From Nonomuraea muscovyensis (lineage in GTDB: Bacteria > Actinomycetota > Actinomycetes > Streptosporangiales > Streptosporangiaceae), in assembly GCF_014207745.1 (NCBI RefSeq), contig NZ_JACHJB010000001.1:2170001-2234000 (forward strand): DNA of 64,000 nucleotides. Reading direction: 5' to 3'. Made by a program: the position numbers and the translations under genes. Positions 40,276-47,951 of this stretch are shown in pieces; the first letter of the stretch is position 1; every line of letters begins with the position of its first letter. The notes under the pieces were generated by a model. It saw nothing but the letters and a program-made list of their open reading frames with translations. It searched no databases and had not been told where the DNA came from.

Positions 40276-41337
40276 TCAGGCCAGGGCGCGGACCACGCTC
40301 GTGAAGAGCGCCGGCATGCGCTGGGCCGCGGGCACCACCAGGCGGGCCGTGGCGGGACGGTGGGCCGCGAGCAGCAGCGCGCCGGTGAGCAGCCGGTGCG
40401 TGCGCGACAGCCGCCGCCAGGCGCGCTCGTAGTCCTGCGGCCGGTCCCGCCGGAGGCAGCCGACCAGGGCCTCGGCGCACCGCACGGCGAGGGAGACCCC
40501 CTCGCCGGTGAGCGCGTCGGTGTAGCCCGCGGCGTCGCCGACCAGCAGGATCCGCCCGGCCACCCGCGCCCGCACCCGCCGCCGCAGCGGGCCCGCACCG
40601 AGCACGACAGTCACGGGCTCGGTGCGGCCCTCCATCCCGGGCGCGGTGCCGTCGCCCGCGCCCGCCCCTGCCAGGCGGGCGAGCAGCGCGGGGAAGGCCG
40701 CCAGGTGCTCGGGGTACGGGCGGCGCCGCGAGGTCAGGATCGCCACGCCGACCAGGTCGTCGGCCACCGGCGTCACGTACGCCTCGCCGCCGTCGCCCGA
40801 CCAGTGGACCTCGACGAAGTCGGTCCACGGGGCCAGGCGGAAGTGGGCCCGCAGCCCGTACCGGCGCGGCCCCCGGTCGGGCAGGTCGAGGCCCAGCGAG
40901 CGGCGCGCCGGCGAGTGCAGGCCGTCCGCCGCGACGAGCCAGCGGGCGCGCAGCCCGGCCGCCACCACCCCGTCGCGGTCCTGGCGGACCTCCCGCACCC
41001 GTCCCGCGACCGTCGTGACGCCCAGCTCGGCGGCGCGGCGGGCCAGCGCCGCGTGCAGCACGGTACGCCGCACGCCCCGCCCGTCGGCGTGGCCGAAGGC
41101 CGCCCGCGCCTGGTGCCGGCCGTCGAGGTAGTGGATGCCGCGCAGCGGCCGGCCCGCCGGGTGCACGCCCATCGCCGCCAGCGCGGCCACGCCCCCGGGC
41201 ATCAGCCCCTCGCCGCACGCCTTGTCCACCGGCCCGGTACGCGGCTCGACGACGACCGCCTCCATCCCGGCGAGCGCGGCGTGGATCGCCGTGGCCAGTC
41301 CGGCCGGGCCACCGCCGGCCACCAGGACGTCGATCAA
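40276..41337 (-). CDS. FAD-dependent oxidoreductase, SrsC-like (geranylgeranyl reductase/hydroxylase family)
   Basis: The 353-residue flavoprotein opens with VLVAGGGPAGLATAIHAALAG, has CGEGLMPGGVAAL, LVAADGLHSPARRSLGL and the GD motif ILLVGDAAGYTDALTGEG. It starts with TTG at 41335-41337, whose TGA overlaps the upstream methyltransferase stop; this is the only start that begins at the flavin motif. It is the third gene after a type III PKS and an ICMT-like methyltransferase, as in Streptomyces srsABC, where SrsC hydroxylates the methylated alkylresorcinol to give a quinone. Same role is inferred. Confidence 0.82.
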   Translation of the reverse strand: MIDVLVAGGGPAGLATAIHAALAGMEAVVVEPRTGPVDKACGEGLMPGGVAALAAMGVHPAGRPLRGIHYLDGRHQARAAFGHADGRGVRRTVLHAALARRAAELGVTTVAGRVREVRQDRDGVVAAGLRARWLVAADGLHSPARRSLGLDLPDRGPRRYGLRAHFRLAPWTDFVEVHWSGDGGEAYVTPVADDLVGVAILTSRRRPYPEHLAAFPALLARLAGAGAGDGTAPGMEGRTEPVTVVLGAGPLRRRVRARVAGRILLVGDAAGYTDALTGEGVSLAVRCAEALVGCLRRDRPQDYERAWRRLSRTHRLLTGALLLAAHRPATARLVVPAAQRMPALFTSVVRALA

Positions 41338-41873
41338 CCCCCGGCCCGCCCCGGCACGGTCGCGAGCGCCGCGTTCTCGCACCTGATCCGGACCACCATC
41401 ATCGCCGCGTTCAGCACCGTGAACACGACAGCGGTGATCCAGGCCGTGTGCACCAGCGGCAGCGCCACGCCCTCCACGATGACGGCCACGTAGTTCGGGT
41501 GCCGCAGCCATCCGAACCGGTAGGGCCCGCGCGTCACCAGCGGCAGCCCCGGCACGACGATGACCTGGGTGTTCCAGCGGGGGCCGAGCGTGGCGATGCA
41601 CCACCAGCGCAGCCCCTGCGCGGCGACGACCAGGGCCAGCATCGGCCAGCCGAGCGCCGGCAGGAACGGCCGGTCGGCGAGCCACACCTCCAGGGGCGCG
41701 CCGGCGAGCAGGCCGGTGTGCAGGGCCACCATCCACGGGTAGTGGCCCTGGCCGCTGACGACGCCGCCCCGCTCCAGGCTCCAGCGGGCGTTGCGCCGGG
41801 AGACGACGAGCTCCGCGAGGCGCTCCAGCGCGACGAGGAGGATGAGCAGCAGGTACCAGGTCATGGCGGTCAC
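41334..41873 (-). CDS. Isoprenylcysteine carboxyl methyltransferase-like membrane protein (SrsB-like)
   Basis: The 179-residue protein has four or five membrane segments and the ICMT/PEMT C-terminal signature: RWWCIATLGPRWNTQVIVV, GPYRFGWLRHPNYVAVIVEG, and a terminal cytoplasmic tail with CENAALA. The family methylates lipophilic substrates with SAM. Start is GTG 41873 overlapping the PKS stop (GTGA) or ATG 41864. Its location between a type III PKS and FAD enzyme matches SrsB, which O-methylates alkylresorcinols. Confidence 0.82.
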   Translation of the reverse strand: MTAMTWYLLLILLVALERLAELVVSRRNARWSLERGGVVSGQGHYPWMVALHTGLLAGAPLEVWLADRPFLPALGWPMLALVVAAQGLRWWCIATLGPRWNTQVIVVPGLPLVTRGPYRFGWLRHPNYVAVIVEGVALPLVHTAWITAVVFTVLNAAMMVVRIRCENAALATVPGRAGG

Positions 41874-42997
41874 CAGCGCAGCAGCACGAGCTCGGAGCAG
41901 AACCCCGGGCCCATCGCGATGAGCAGGCCGTGGGCACCCGGTTCGGGTGGGCGGAGCGCGATGGTGTCGGCCAGCACGTTGAGCACCGACGACGACGACA
42001 GGTTGCCGTTGGCGGCCAGCGACCGCCACGTCAGGTCCAGCGCGCCGGGCGGCAGGTCCAGTGTCTCGGCCACCGCCTCCAGCACCTTCGGGCCGCCCGG
42101 GTGGCACACCCACGCGGCCACGTCGCGCGGGGTCAGCCCATGGTCGGCCAGGAACCCGTGCACGTCGTCGGCGAGGTAGCGGCGTACGACGTCGGGCACG
42201 CTGGCGTCGAGCAGCACCCCGAACCCGGTGTCACGCACCTGCCAGCCCATGACGTGCTCCGACCCCGGATACAGGTGCCCGCGCGTGGCGACCACCCGCG
42301 GCCCCCCGCCGTTCGCCGGCCCCTCGCCCCCACCGGGCGCGGCGGACCGTTCGCCCCCTCCCGCCGGCCGCTCGCCCCCTCCTGCCGGCCGTTCGCCGCC
42401 GACGGCCACCACCGCCGCGGCGCCGTCGCCGAACAGGGCGCTGGCCACCAGGTTGGCGGGTGAGGCGTCGCCGCGCTGCACCGTCAGGGAGCACAGCTCC
42501 ACCGACAGCAGGACCGCCACGTGGTCCGGCCAGCCGCGCAGGTAGTCGTGCAGCCTGGCCAGCCCCGCGGCGCCCGCGACGCAGCCGAGCCCGAAGACGG
42601 GTACCCGCTTGACGTCGGGCCGCAGCCCCAGCCGCCCGGCGATCCGGGCGTCCACGGAGGGCGCGGCGACGCCGGTGACCGAGGTGAACATGATCAGGTC
42701 CACCTCGTCCGGCGCGACCCCGGCGGCCCGCAGCGCGGCCCCGACGGTCTCCGTCCCCAGCTCGACCGCGGTGGACACGAACACCTCGTTGGCCGCGCCG
42801 AAGCCGTCGAGCTTGTCGTACCGCTCGATCGGCAGGGCGAGGTTGCGGAACTCGACCCGGGCGCTGTGGTGTAAACGCTCGAGCACCCCGCGGTCGGCGC
42901 CCTCCGGCAGGCAGATCCGCGCCGCCATGTCGGTCAGCTCGGCCTGCGGGTAGCGGTTGGGGGGAAACGAGGCTCGTACCGCGGCGATACGGGTCAT
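41870..42997 (-). CDS. Type III polyketide synthase (SrsA-like alkylresorcinol synthase)
   Basis: The 375-residue thiolase-fold enzyme carries the full triad: Cys139 in VFGLGCVAGA, His299 in AWVCHPGGPK and Asn332 in AANGNLSSSS. It probably condenses fatty acyl starter units with malonyl- or methylmalonyl-CoA to make alkylresorcinols or pyrones. An unusual insert of about 30 residues (about 198-232) consists of repeated GGERPAG units ahead of PRVVATRGHLYPG. It is the first gene of an overlapping three-gene operon (GTGA, TTGA), and faces a UbiA prenyltransferase. Start GTG 42997 has ATGTGGGCTCC-like upstream sequence, SD moderate. Confidence 0.9.
   Translation of the reverse strand: MTRIAAVRASFPPNRYPQAELTDMAARICLPEGADRGVLERLHHSARVEFRNLALPIERYDKLDGFGAANEVFVSTAVELGTETVGAALRAAGVAPDEVDLIMFTSVTGVAAPSVDARIAGRLGLRPDVKRVPVFGLGCVAGAAGLARLHDYLRGWPDHVAVLLSVELCSLTVQRGDASPANLVASALFGDGAAAVVAVGGERPAGGGERPAGGGERSAAPGGGEGPANGGGPRVVATRGHLYPGSEHVMGWQVRDTGFGVLLDASVPDVVRRYLADDVHGFLADHGLTPRDVAAWVCHPGGPKVLEAVAETLDLPPGALDLTWRSLAANGNLSSSSVLNVLADTIALRPPEPGAHGLLIAMGPGFCSELVLLRW
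42348..42410 (-). repeat. 21-bp tandem repeat encoding a GGERPAG insert in the PKS
   Basis: Units CGTTCGCCCCCTCCCGCCGGC (42348-42368; 20 shown bases plus final base C) and CGCTCGCCCCCTCCTGCCGG (42369-42389) are near-identical, with a partial third from 42390. In the PKS they encode GGGERPA repeats. Period matches seven codons, so unit number can vary without frameshift. Confidence 0.75.
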
Positions 42998-43146
42998 GTG
43001 GGCTCCCCCGTCAGGTGCTTGCTCCGACTCTCCGGACGGTTCCCTGACCGGCGCCCGATAAGCCCACGAAGTGCCGCCAATCCCGTCCAGCCTTGGTCAG
43101 GCGACGGCCCGGTCCGCGGGGCGGCCGCGCGGGCGGGCCTACGATC

Positions 43147-44007
43147 GTGGGTGTGGCGGGCGCTGGGGTGAGGCTGCGGCGGGTGGCCGGCGGGCTGGTG
43201 CGGGCCTGCCATCCGGGCCCGACCGTGGCCGTCACCGTGCTGGTCACGGCGTTGGCGGTGGCGAGCGGGCGAGACCTCCTGGGCTGCGTGCTGGTGGCCG
43301 CCGCCGTGCTCGCCGGGCAGCTGTCGGTGGGCTGGTGCAACGACGCGGTGGACGCGGACCTCGACGAGGCGGCGGGGCGCACCGGCAAGCCGATCGTGGC
43401 GGGGGCGGTGCGCGCGGGGACCGTGCGGGGCGCGGCGCTGGCCGCACTGGTCCTGTGCGTGCCGCTGTCCCTGGCCTCGGGGCCGCTCGCCGGGCTCGTG
43501 CACCTGGTGGGGGTGGGGGCGGCCTGGGCCTACGACCTCGGCGTCAAGGCGACCGTGCTGTCGTGGGTGCCGTACGCGGTGGGGTTCGGGTCGTTGCCGG
43601 CCTTCGTGACGCTGGGCCTGCCGGGGCAGCCGTGGCCGGCCTGGTGGGCGATGCCGGCCGCCGCCCTGCTCAGCTGCGGGGCGCACCTGGCCAACGCGCT
43701 GCCGGACATCGCGGACGACGTGGCCGCGGGGGTGCTCGGGTGGCCGCAGCGGCTGGGGGCGGGCCGGGCGCGGGTGCTGGCGCCGGTCCTGCTGCTGGCC
43801 GCGTCGGCGCTGCTCGCCCTCGCGCCGTCGGGTGGGGCCGCTGCGCTCGGCCGGCTCGCGCTGGCGGCGGCGGGCGCGATCGCGGGCGCGGGGCTGCTGC
43901 TGCACGGCAGGTTCCCGAACGCCCCGTTCGCGGCGGCGATCGGGGTGGCGGCGGTGGACGTCGCCCTCCTCGTGGGCAACGGCGGCGGCCTCACCGGCTC
44001 CGCATAG
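43147..44007 (+). CDS. UbiA-family prenyltransferase
   Basis: The 286-residue membrane protein has about eight hydrophobic helices and both Asp-rich motifs: QLSVGWCNDAVDADLDEAAG (first) and ANALPDIADDVAAG (second), which bind the prenyl diphosphate with Mg. It attaches prenyl groups to aromatic acceptors. It lies divergent from a type III PKS operon, so an aromatic polyketide is a candidate acceptor. Start uncertain: GTG 43147 or 43153, no SD; TACGAT at 43140-43145 could be a -10 giving a leaderless transcript at 43153. Chlorophyll/menaquinone synthesis is an alternative role. Confidence 0.85.
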   Translation: MGVAGAGVRLRRVAGGLVRACHPGPTVAVTVLVTALAVASGRDLLGCVLVAAAVLAGQLSVGWCNDAVDADLDEAAGRTGKPIVAGAVRAGTVRGAALAALVLCVPLSLASGPLAGLVHLVGVGAAWAYDLGVKATVLSWVPYAVGFGSLPAFVTLGLPGQPWPAWWAMPAAALLSCGAHLANALPDIADDVAAGVLGWPQRLGAGRARVLAPVLLLAASALLALAPSGGAAALGRLALAAAGAIAGAGLLLHGRFPNAPFAAAIGVAAVDVALLVGNGGGLTGSA

Positions 44008-44101
44008 GCGAACCCGTTGATCTTGATCGTGGGGGATCACGCAGGGCCGGGTCGGGTCGTCCTGTCCCGGAACCCGGTGCCCGCTGCGGACAGTTCTCTA
44101 T

Positions 44102-44680
44102 GTGGACATGTCATATCGCGCCCGAATACGTGAGGGTGACGCCGCCGCGTTCGCGCAGCTCTTCGACGAGTACGCGCGCGCGGTCTACAGCTATGCCTAC
44201 CGCGTGCTCGGAGACTGGGCCGCCGCTGAGGACGCGCTGTCCCTGACGTTCCTCGAGGCGTGGCGCCTCAAGTGGAAGATCGACCCCGACGGAGGGTCCC
44301 TGCGCCCGTGGCTGCTGGGTATCGCCACCAACGTCGTGCGCAACATGCGGCGGGCCGTACGCCGGCACCGGGACGCGATGGCGCGGATGCCCAGGTCGGA
44401 GACGGTGGCCGACTTCGCCGACGAGGTGGCCGGTCGCATCGACGACGCCGAACGGCTGGCCGCGGTCAGGCAGGCGTACGGCCGGCTGCGTCGCCACGAG
44501 CAGGAGGTGGTCGCGTTGTGCGTCTGGTCGGGCCTGAACTACGCGGAGGCGGCCGAGGCCCTCGGCGTCCCCGTCGGCACGGTGAAGTCCCGGTTGGCCA
44601 GGGCGCGGAAAAGGTTGGAACCGGGGTCCTCGCCACGACAGGTAAAGGGTGACCTAAGCCCGATGAAGGAGGTCCGATGA
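44102..44680 (+). CDS. ECF-type RNA polymerase sigma factor
   Basis: The 192-residue protein has region 2 (YSYAYRVLGDWAAAEDALSLTFLEAWR) and region 4 (LNYAEAAEALGVPVGTVKSRLARARKRL). No long C-terminal extension. Start is GTG 44102 or ATG 44108; no SD is visible, so the mRNA may be leaderless. Upstream GGAAC (44069-44073) with CAGTTC near 44091 resembles an autoregulated ECF promoter. Followed with ATGA overlap by a one-helix membrane protein that probably controls it. Confidence 0.93.
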   Translation: MDMSYRARIREGDAAAFAQLFDEYARAVYSYAYRVLGDWAAAEDALSLTFLEAWRLKWKIDPDGGSLRPWLLGIATNVVRNMRRAVRRHRDAMARMPRSETVADFADEVAGRIDDAERLAAVRQAYGRLRRHEQEVVALCVWSGLNYAEAAEALGVPVGTVKSRLARARKRLEPGSSPRQVKGDLSPMKEVR

Positions 44681-45333
44681 ACGAGGAGTTGGCGAGACTG
44701 CTGCCGCCCCCTGCTGAGCGCGATCTTCCTGAGGGCCGTCACCGGCAACTCAAGGAGTTCGTCATGACCGAGATCCGGCCCAGGCGCCGCCGGCTGCCGC
44801 GTCCCGCGCTGCTGCTGCCCGCGGTGGGACTGGCCGCCGCGCTGGTGGTGGGCGCGCCGCTCGTCCTCGGGGGCGGCACCCCCGCCTACGCGATCGACAG
44901 GAATCCCGACGGGACCATCACCATCACGATCAACCAGGCGAAGAACCCCGAGGCGCTGCAGGAGGACCTGCGGGCGATGGGGTTGAACGCCGTCGTCGAC
45001 TACATCCCGGCAGGCAAGCGCTGCAGTCCGCAGCCGCGCAGCGAGAACTGGGCGGACGAGGGGATGGTGCGGGGCAAGGTGTTCTTCGGCAAGGAAGCGA
45101 CTCCGCCGGAAGGTGTCGGATTCAGCATCGACCCGTCGGCGGTGAAGGAGGGGCAGACGGCAGTGCTGGAGTTCAGTGTCCGCGAGGGGTCCGACATGAC
45201 GGTCGCGGGGATGTGGAGCGGCGTCTCCGACGGGCCTGTCGCCGCATGCGCGCTGGTCGACGACCCGAACGGCACCCTCGGACCCTCCGGAGGGCCAACC
45301 GACGTCCTGATGCAGGGGAAGGGCGACGGCTAG
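44677..45333 (+). CDS. Single-pass membrane protein coupled to ECF sigma (putative anti-sigma/signalling partner)
   Basis: The 218-residue protein has about 40 cytoplasmic residues (LARLLPPPAERDLPEGRHRQLKEFV, RPRRRRLPRP), one membrane helix (ALLLPAVGLAAALVVGAPLVL) and a 150-residue outside domain starting TPAYAIDRNPDGTITITIN. No zinc anti-sigma motif (HxxxCxxC) is visible. The pattern is that of CU044_5270-type proteins behind ECF factors in actinobacteria. ATG 44677 overlaps the sigma stop. Likely membrane sensor for the sigma factor. Confidence 0.72.
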   Translation: MNEELARLLPPPAERDLPEGRHRQLKEFVMTEIRPRRRRLPRPALLLPAVGLAAALVVGAPLVLGGGTPAYAIDRNPDGTITITINQAKNPEALQEDLRAMGLNAVVDYIPAGKRCSPQPRSENWADEGMVRGKVFFGKEATPPEGVGFSIDPSAVKEGQTAVLEFSVREGSDMTVAGMWSGVSDGPVAACALVDDPNGTLGPSGGPTDVLMQGKGDG

Positions 45334-45366
45334 GCTCGCGGGACCTGCCGCCGTCCAGGCGTGCGT

Positions 45367-46518
45367 CTAGGGGCGGCGGGTGAGGGAGTCGCGCAGCCAG
45401 CGGCGGGCCACCGCGAGGGCGATCGGCGGCGGCACCGTGCCCGCGCCGAGCCCCACCTCGACGAGCAGGTCGAAGACCTCCTTGCGGTGCGCGGCCGTGC
45501 CGATGGCGGCGTCGATGAAGCCCGGCGACTGGGCGAGGCGGGCCAGCACGTCGGTGGTGCGCAGGTGCCGCCCGAGAGCCCCGCGGAGGGAGCGGCGGTA
45601 GGCGGGCAGCGGGTCGGCCGCCGCCCGCACGGCCGCCTCCCCGGCGAGGCGGCCGGACAGCAGCGCGTAGTAGATCCCCTCGCCGGTGAGCGGGTTGATG
45701 AGGCTGGCGGCGTCGCCGGCGAGCATGACCCGGCCGGCTCCGGGCGCCGGGCGGCCGGTCGACAGGGGCAGGTGGTGCGCGCGCAGATCGCGCGCCGGCC
45801 GGTCGGGCAGCAGCTCGGCGAGCCGGCCGTGCAGCACGTCGCGGCCCGGCCGGCCGGCGGCGTGCAGGCGGGGCAGGAGCATCCCGAAGCCGACGTTCGC
45901 GGTGCCGTCGCCGATGGGGAACGACCACGCGTAGGCGGGCCAGCCCTCCTTCTGCATGGCGATGAGCTGGGCGTCGTCGTCCGGCGGGACGTCGGCGTAG
46001 CCGCGTACGGCGATCGCGGTGTGCCGCGCGGCGGCGGCCGGGAGACCGATGAGGCGGCGCACGGCCGAGTGGGCGCCGTCGGCCGCGACCACGGCGCGGG
46101 CGCGGATCGTCCCGTCCACGACGACGTCGCCGCCGTTCGCACGCAGGTCGCGCACCCGGTGGCGGCGCACCTCGACGCCGCGGGCGCGGGCGGCCGCCAC
46201 CAGGCGCGCGTCGAACACCCTGCGGGGGACGACGTGGTTGGGCCGCGCCGCCGTGGCGGACACGCGGACTCCGCTGGGCGAGACCACCGACAGGTGCGGG
46301 GTGGGCCGGTAGTCGTCGATGAGGTCGGGCAGGCCGAGCAGGGCCAGCTCGTCACGGCCGTGGGCCGCGATGCCGTCGCCGCACGCCTTGTCGCGGGGGA
46401 AGTCGGCCTTGTCCAGCAGGAGCACCCGGGCGCCTGGCCGGAGCTGGGCCGCGCGCAGCGCCGCCGCCGCTCCCGCCGGGCCGCCGCCGACCACCACGAG
46501 ATCCCAGACGCCGTCCAC
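45367..46518 (-). CDS. Geranylgeranyl reductase-family FAD oxidoreductase
   Basis: The 383-residue flavoprotein has VVVGGGPAGAAAALRAAQL, DKACGDGIAAHG, VVAADGAHSAVRRLIG, the family motif GWPAYAWSFPIGDGTANVGFG (21 residues in place; key residues Y, W, F, P) and VMLAGDAASLINPLTGEG. These indicate reduction of prenyl chains such as menaquinone or archaeal-type lipids; a hydroxylase role is also known. GTG 46518 follows AGGAGG by 12 nt, which is long, but no better start exists. Divergent from the protease. Confidence 0.83.
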   Translation of the reverse strand: MDGVWDLVVVGGGPAGAAAALRAAQLRPGARVLLLDKADFPRDKACGDGIAAHGRDELALLGLPDLIDDYRPTPHLSVVSPSGVRVSATAARPNHVVPRRVFDARLVAAARARGVEVRRHRVRDLRANGGDVVVDGTIRARAVVAADGAHSAVRRLIGLPAAAARHTAIAVRGYADVPPDDDAQLIAMQKEGWPAYAWSFPIGDGTANVGFGMLLPRLHAAGRPGRDVLHGRLAELLPDRPARDLRAHHLPLSTGRPAPGAGRVMLAGDAASLINPLTGEGIYYALLSGRLAGEAAVRAAADPLPAYRRSLRGALGRHLRTTDVLARLAQSPGFIDAAIGTAAHRKEVFDLLVEVGLGAGTVPPPIALAVARRWLRDSLTRRP

Positions 46519-46655
46519 GTAGTGACTGTGCCTCCTGGGCCGCCCGCGAAACCGCCCGGCCGGCACGGACGGCCCATGAGCCGCACGTGCGCGGCACGTG
46601 AGCTTGGCCCCGGCCTGGGTACAGGGACGGCACAGCCAACCAGCAGGAGGGGCAG

Positions 46656-47918
46656 ATGGGCTCGTCGATCCGCCTGGGCCGCATCGCGGGAGTGCCGGTC
46701 GGGCTGAACATCAGCGTCCTGGTCATCGTCGCCATCCTGGTGTTCGGGCTGGCGTTCGGGCGCTTCCCCGCCGTCTTCCCGGGCTGGCCCACGGTGGTCT
46801 ACCTGCTGGCCGGGCTCGTGACGGCGGTGCTGTTCCTGCTGTCGCTGCTGGCCCACGAGCTGGCGCACGCCGTGATGGCCCAGCGCCACGGCATCGAGGT
46901 GGGGCGGATCACGCTGTGGCTGCTCGGCGGCGTGGCGGAGCTGCGCGGCGAGCCCCGCAGCCCCGGCGCCGACCTGAAGATCGCGATCGTGGGGCCGCTG
47001 ACGAGTCTGGTGTGCGCGGTCGTGTTCGCCGGGGTCGCGCTGCTGGCCGCGGCGGCGGGCGGCACACCGCTGCTGGTGGGCGTGTTCGCCTATCTCGCCG
47101 GGGTGAACGTGCTGCTGGCCGTGTTCAACCTGATCCCGGCCGCGCCGCTGGACGGCGGCCGGGTGCTGCGTGCGGCGCTGTGGGCCCGGTGGGGTGACCG
47201 GGCGCGCGCCGCCATCGCCGCCGCCCGCGCCGGGCGCGGCTTCGGCTACGCGCTGATCGCGGTCGGGTTCCTGCAGGTGGTCACGGGCCGGGGCTTCGAG
47301 GGGCTGTGGCTGGCCCTCATCGGGCTGTTCCTGGTGAACGCCGCCAGCGCCGAGGAGCAGCAGGCCCAGCTCGGCACCGCGCTGCACGGGCTGCGGGTGG
47401 GGGACGTCATGTCGGACCGGCTCGTCGTGGCCGACCCGGACGAGAGCGTGTCGACGCTGGTCGAGCAGGTCGTGCTGCGGCACCGGTTGTCCACGTATCC
47501 GCTGGTGGACACACACGGCCGGTTCGCGGGGCTGGTGACCCTCAACCGGATCAGGGCCGTACCCACCGAGGCACGGCCGCTGACGCGGCTGCGCGACATC
47601 GCCTGCCCGCCCGAGGAGGTGCCGTCGGCCCGGCCCGACGAGCCGCTGACCGAGCTGCTGACCCGGATGGGCGGCGGTGCCGACGGGCGGGCTGTGGTGC
47701 TCGACCCCGGCGGACGCCTGGTCGGCCTGCTCACGCCGAGCGACATCAGCCGGATCATCCAGACGGCCGGCCTGCGGGGCAGCGACCCCTACCTCGGCCC
47801 GCGCGGCGCCGACGTGGCCGTGCCGTACCACGACCGCGACCACCCGAGCAGGCCGCCAGGCGAGCCGCCGGGTGGGCCCCCGGGTGGGCACCCGGGTGGG
47901 CACCGCGACGCCGCCTGA
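46656..47918 (+). CDS. Site-2-type intramembrane zinc metalloprotease with two CBS domains
   Basis: The 420-residue protein has HELAH in LLAHELAHAVMAQRHGIEV (zinc and catalytic Glu) and NLIPAAPLDGGRVLRA, the second M50 motif. About six membrane helices precede residue 230. Two CBS domains follow (VMSDRLVVADPDESVSTL onward; VVLDPGGRLVGLLTPSD). The tail is Pro/Gly/His-rich (PPGEPPGGPPGGHPGGHRD) from a short DNA repeat. It cleaves transmembrane proteins, often to release anti-sigma factors; CBS domains may sense nucleotides. AGGAGG precedes ATG 46656. Confidence 0.9.
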   Translation: MGSSIRLGRIAGVPVGLNISVLVIVAILVFGLAFGRFPAVFPGWPTVVYLLAGLVTAVLFLLSLLAHELAHAVMAQRHGIEVGRITLWLLGGVAELRGEPRSPGADLKIAIVGPLTSLVCAVVFAGVALLAAAAGGTPLLVGVFAYLAGVNVLLAVFNLIPAAPLDGGRVLRAALWARWGDRARAAIAAARAGRGFGYALIAVGFLQVVTGRGFEGLWLALIGLFLVNAASAEEQQAQLGTALHGLRVGDVMSDRLVVADPDESVSTLVEQVVLRHRLSTYPLVDTHGRFAGLVTLNRIRAVPTEARPLTRLRDIACPPEEVPSARPDEPLTELLTRMGGGADGRAVVLDPGGRLVGLLTPSDISRIIQTAGLRGSDPYLGPRGADVAVPYHDRDHPSRPPGEPPGGPPGGHPGGHRDAA

Positions 47919-47951
47919 GACCCGCGCCAGGGTCCGCCCCCGAGATCGACG

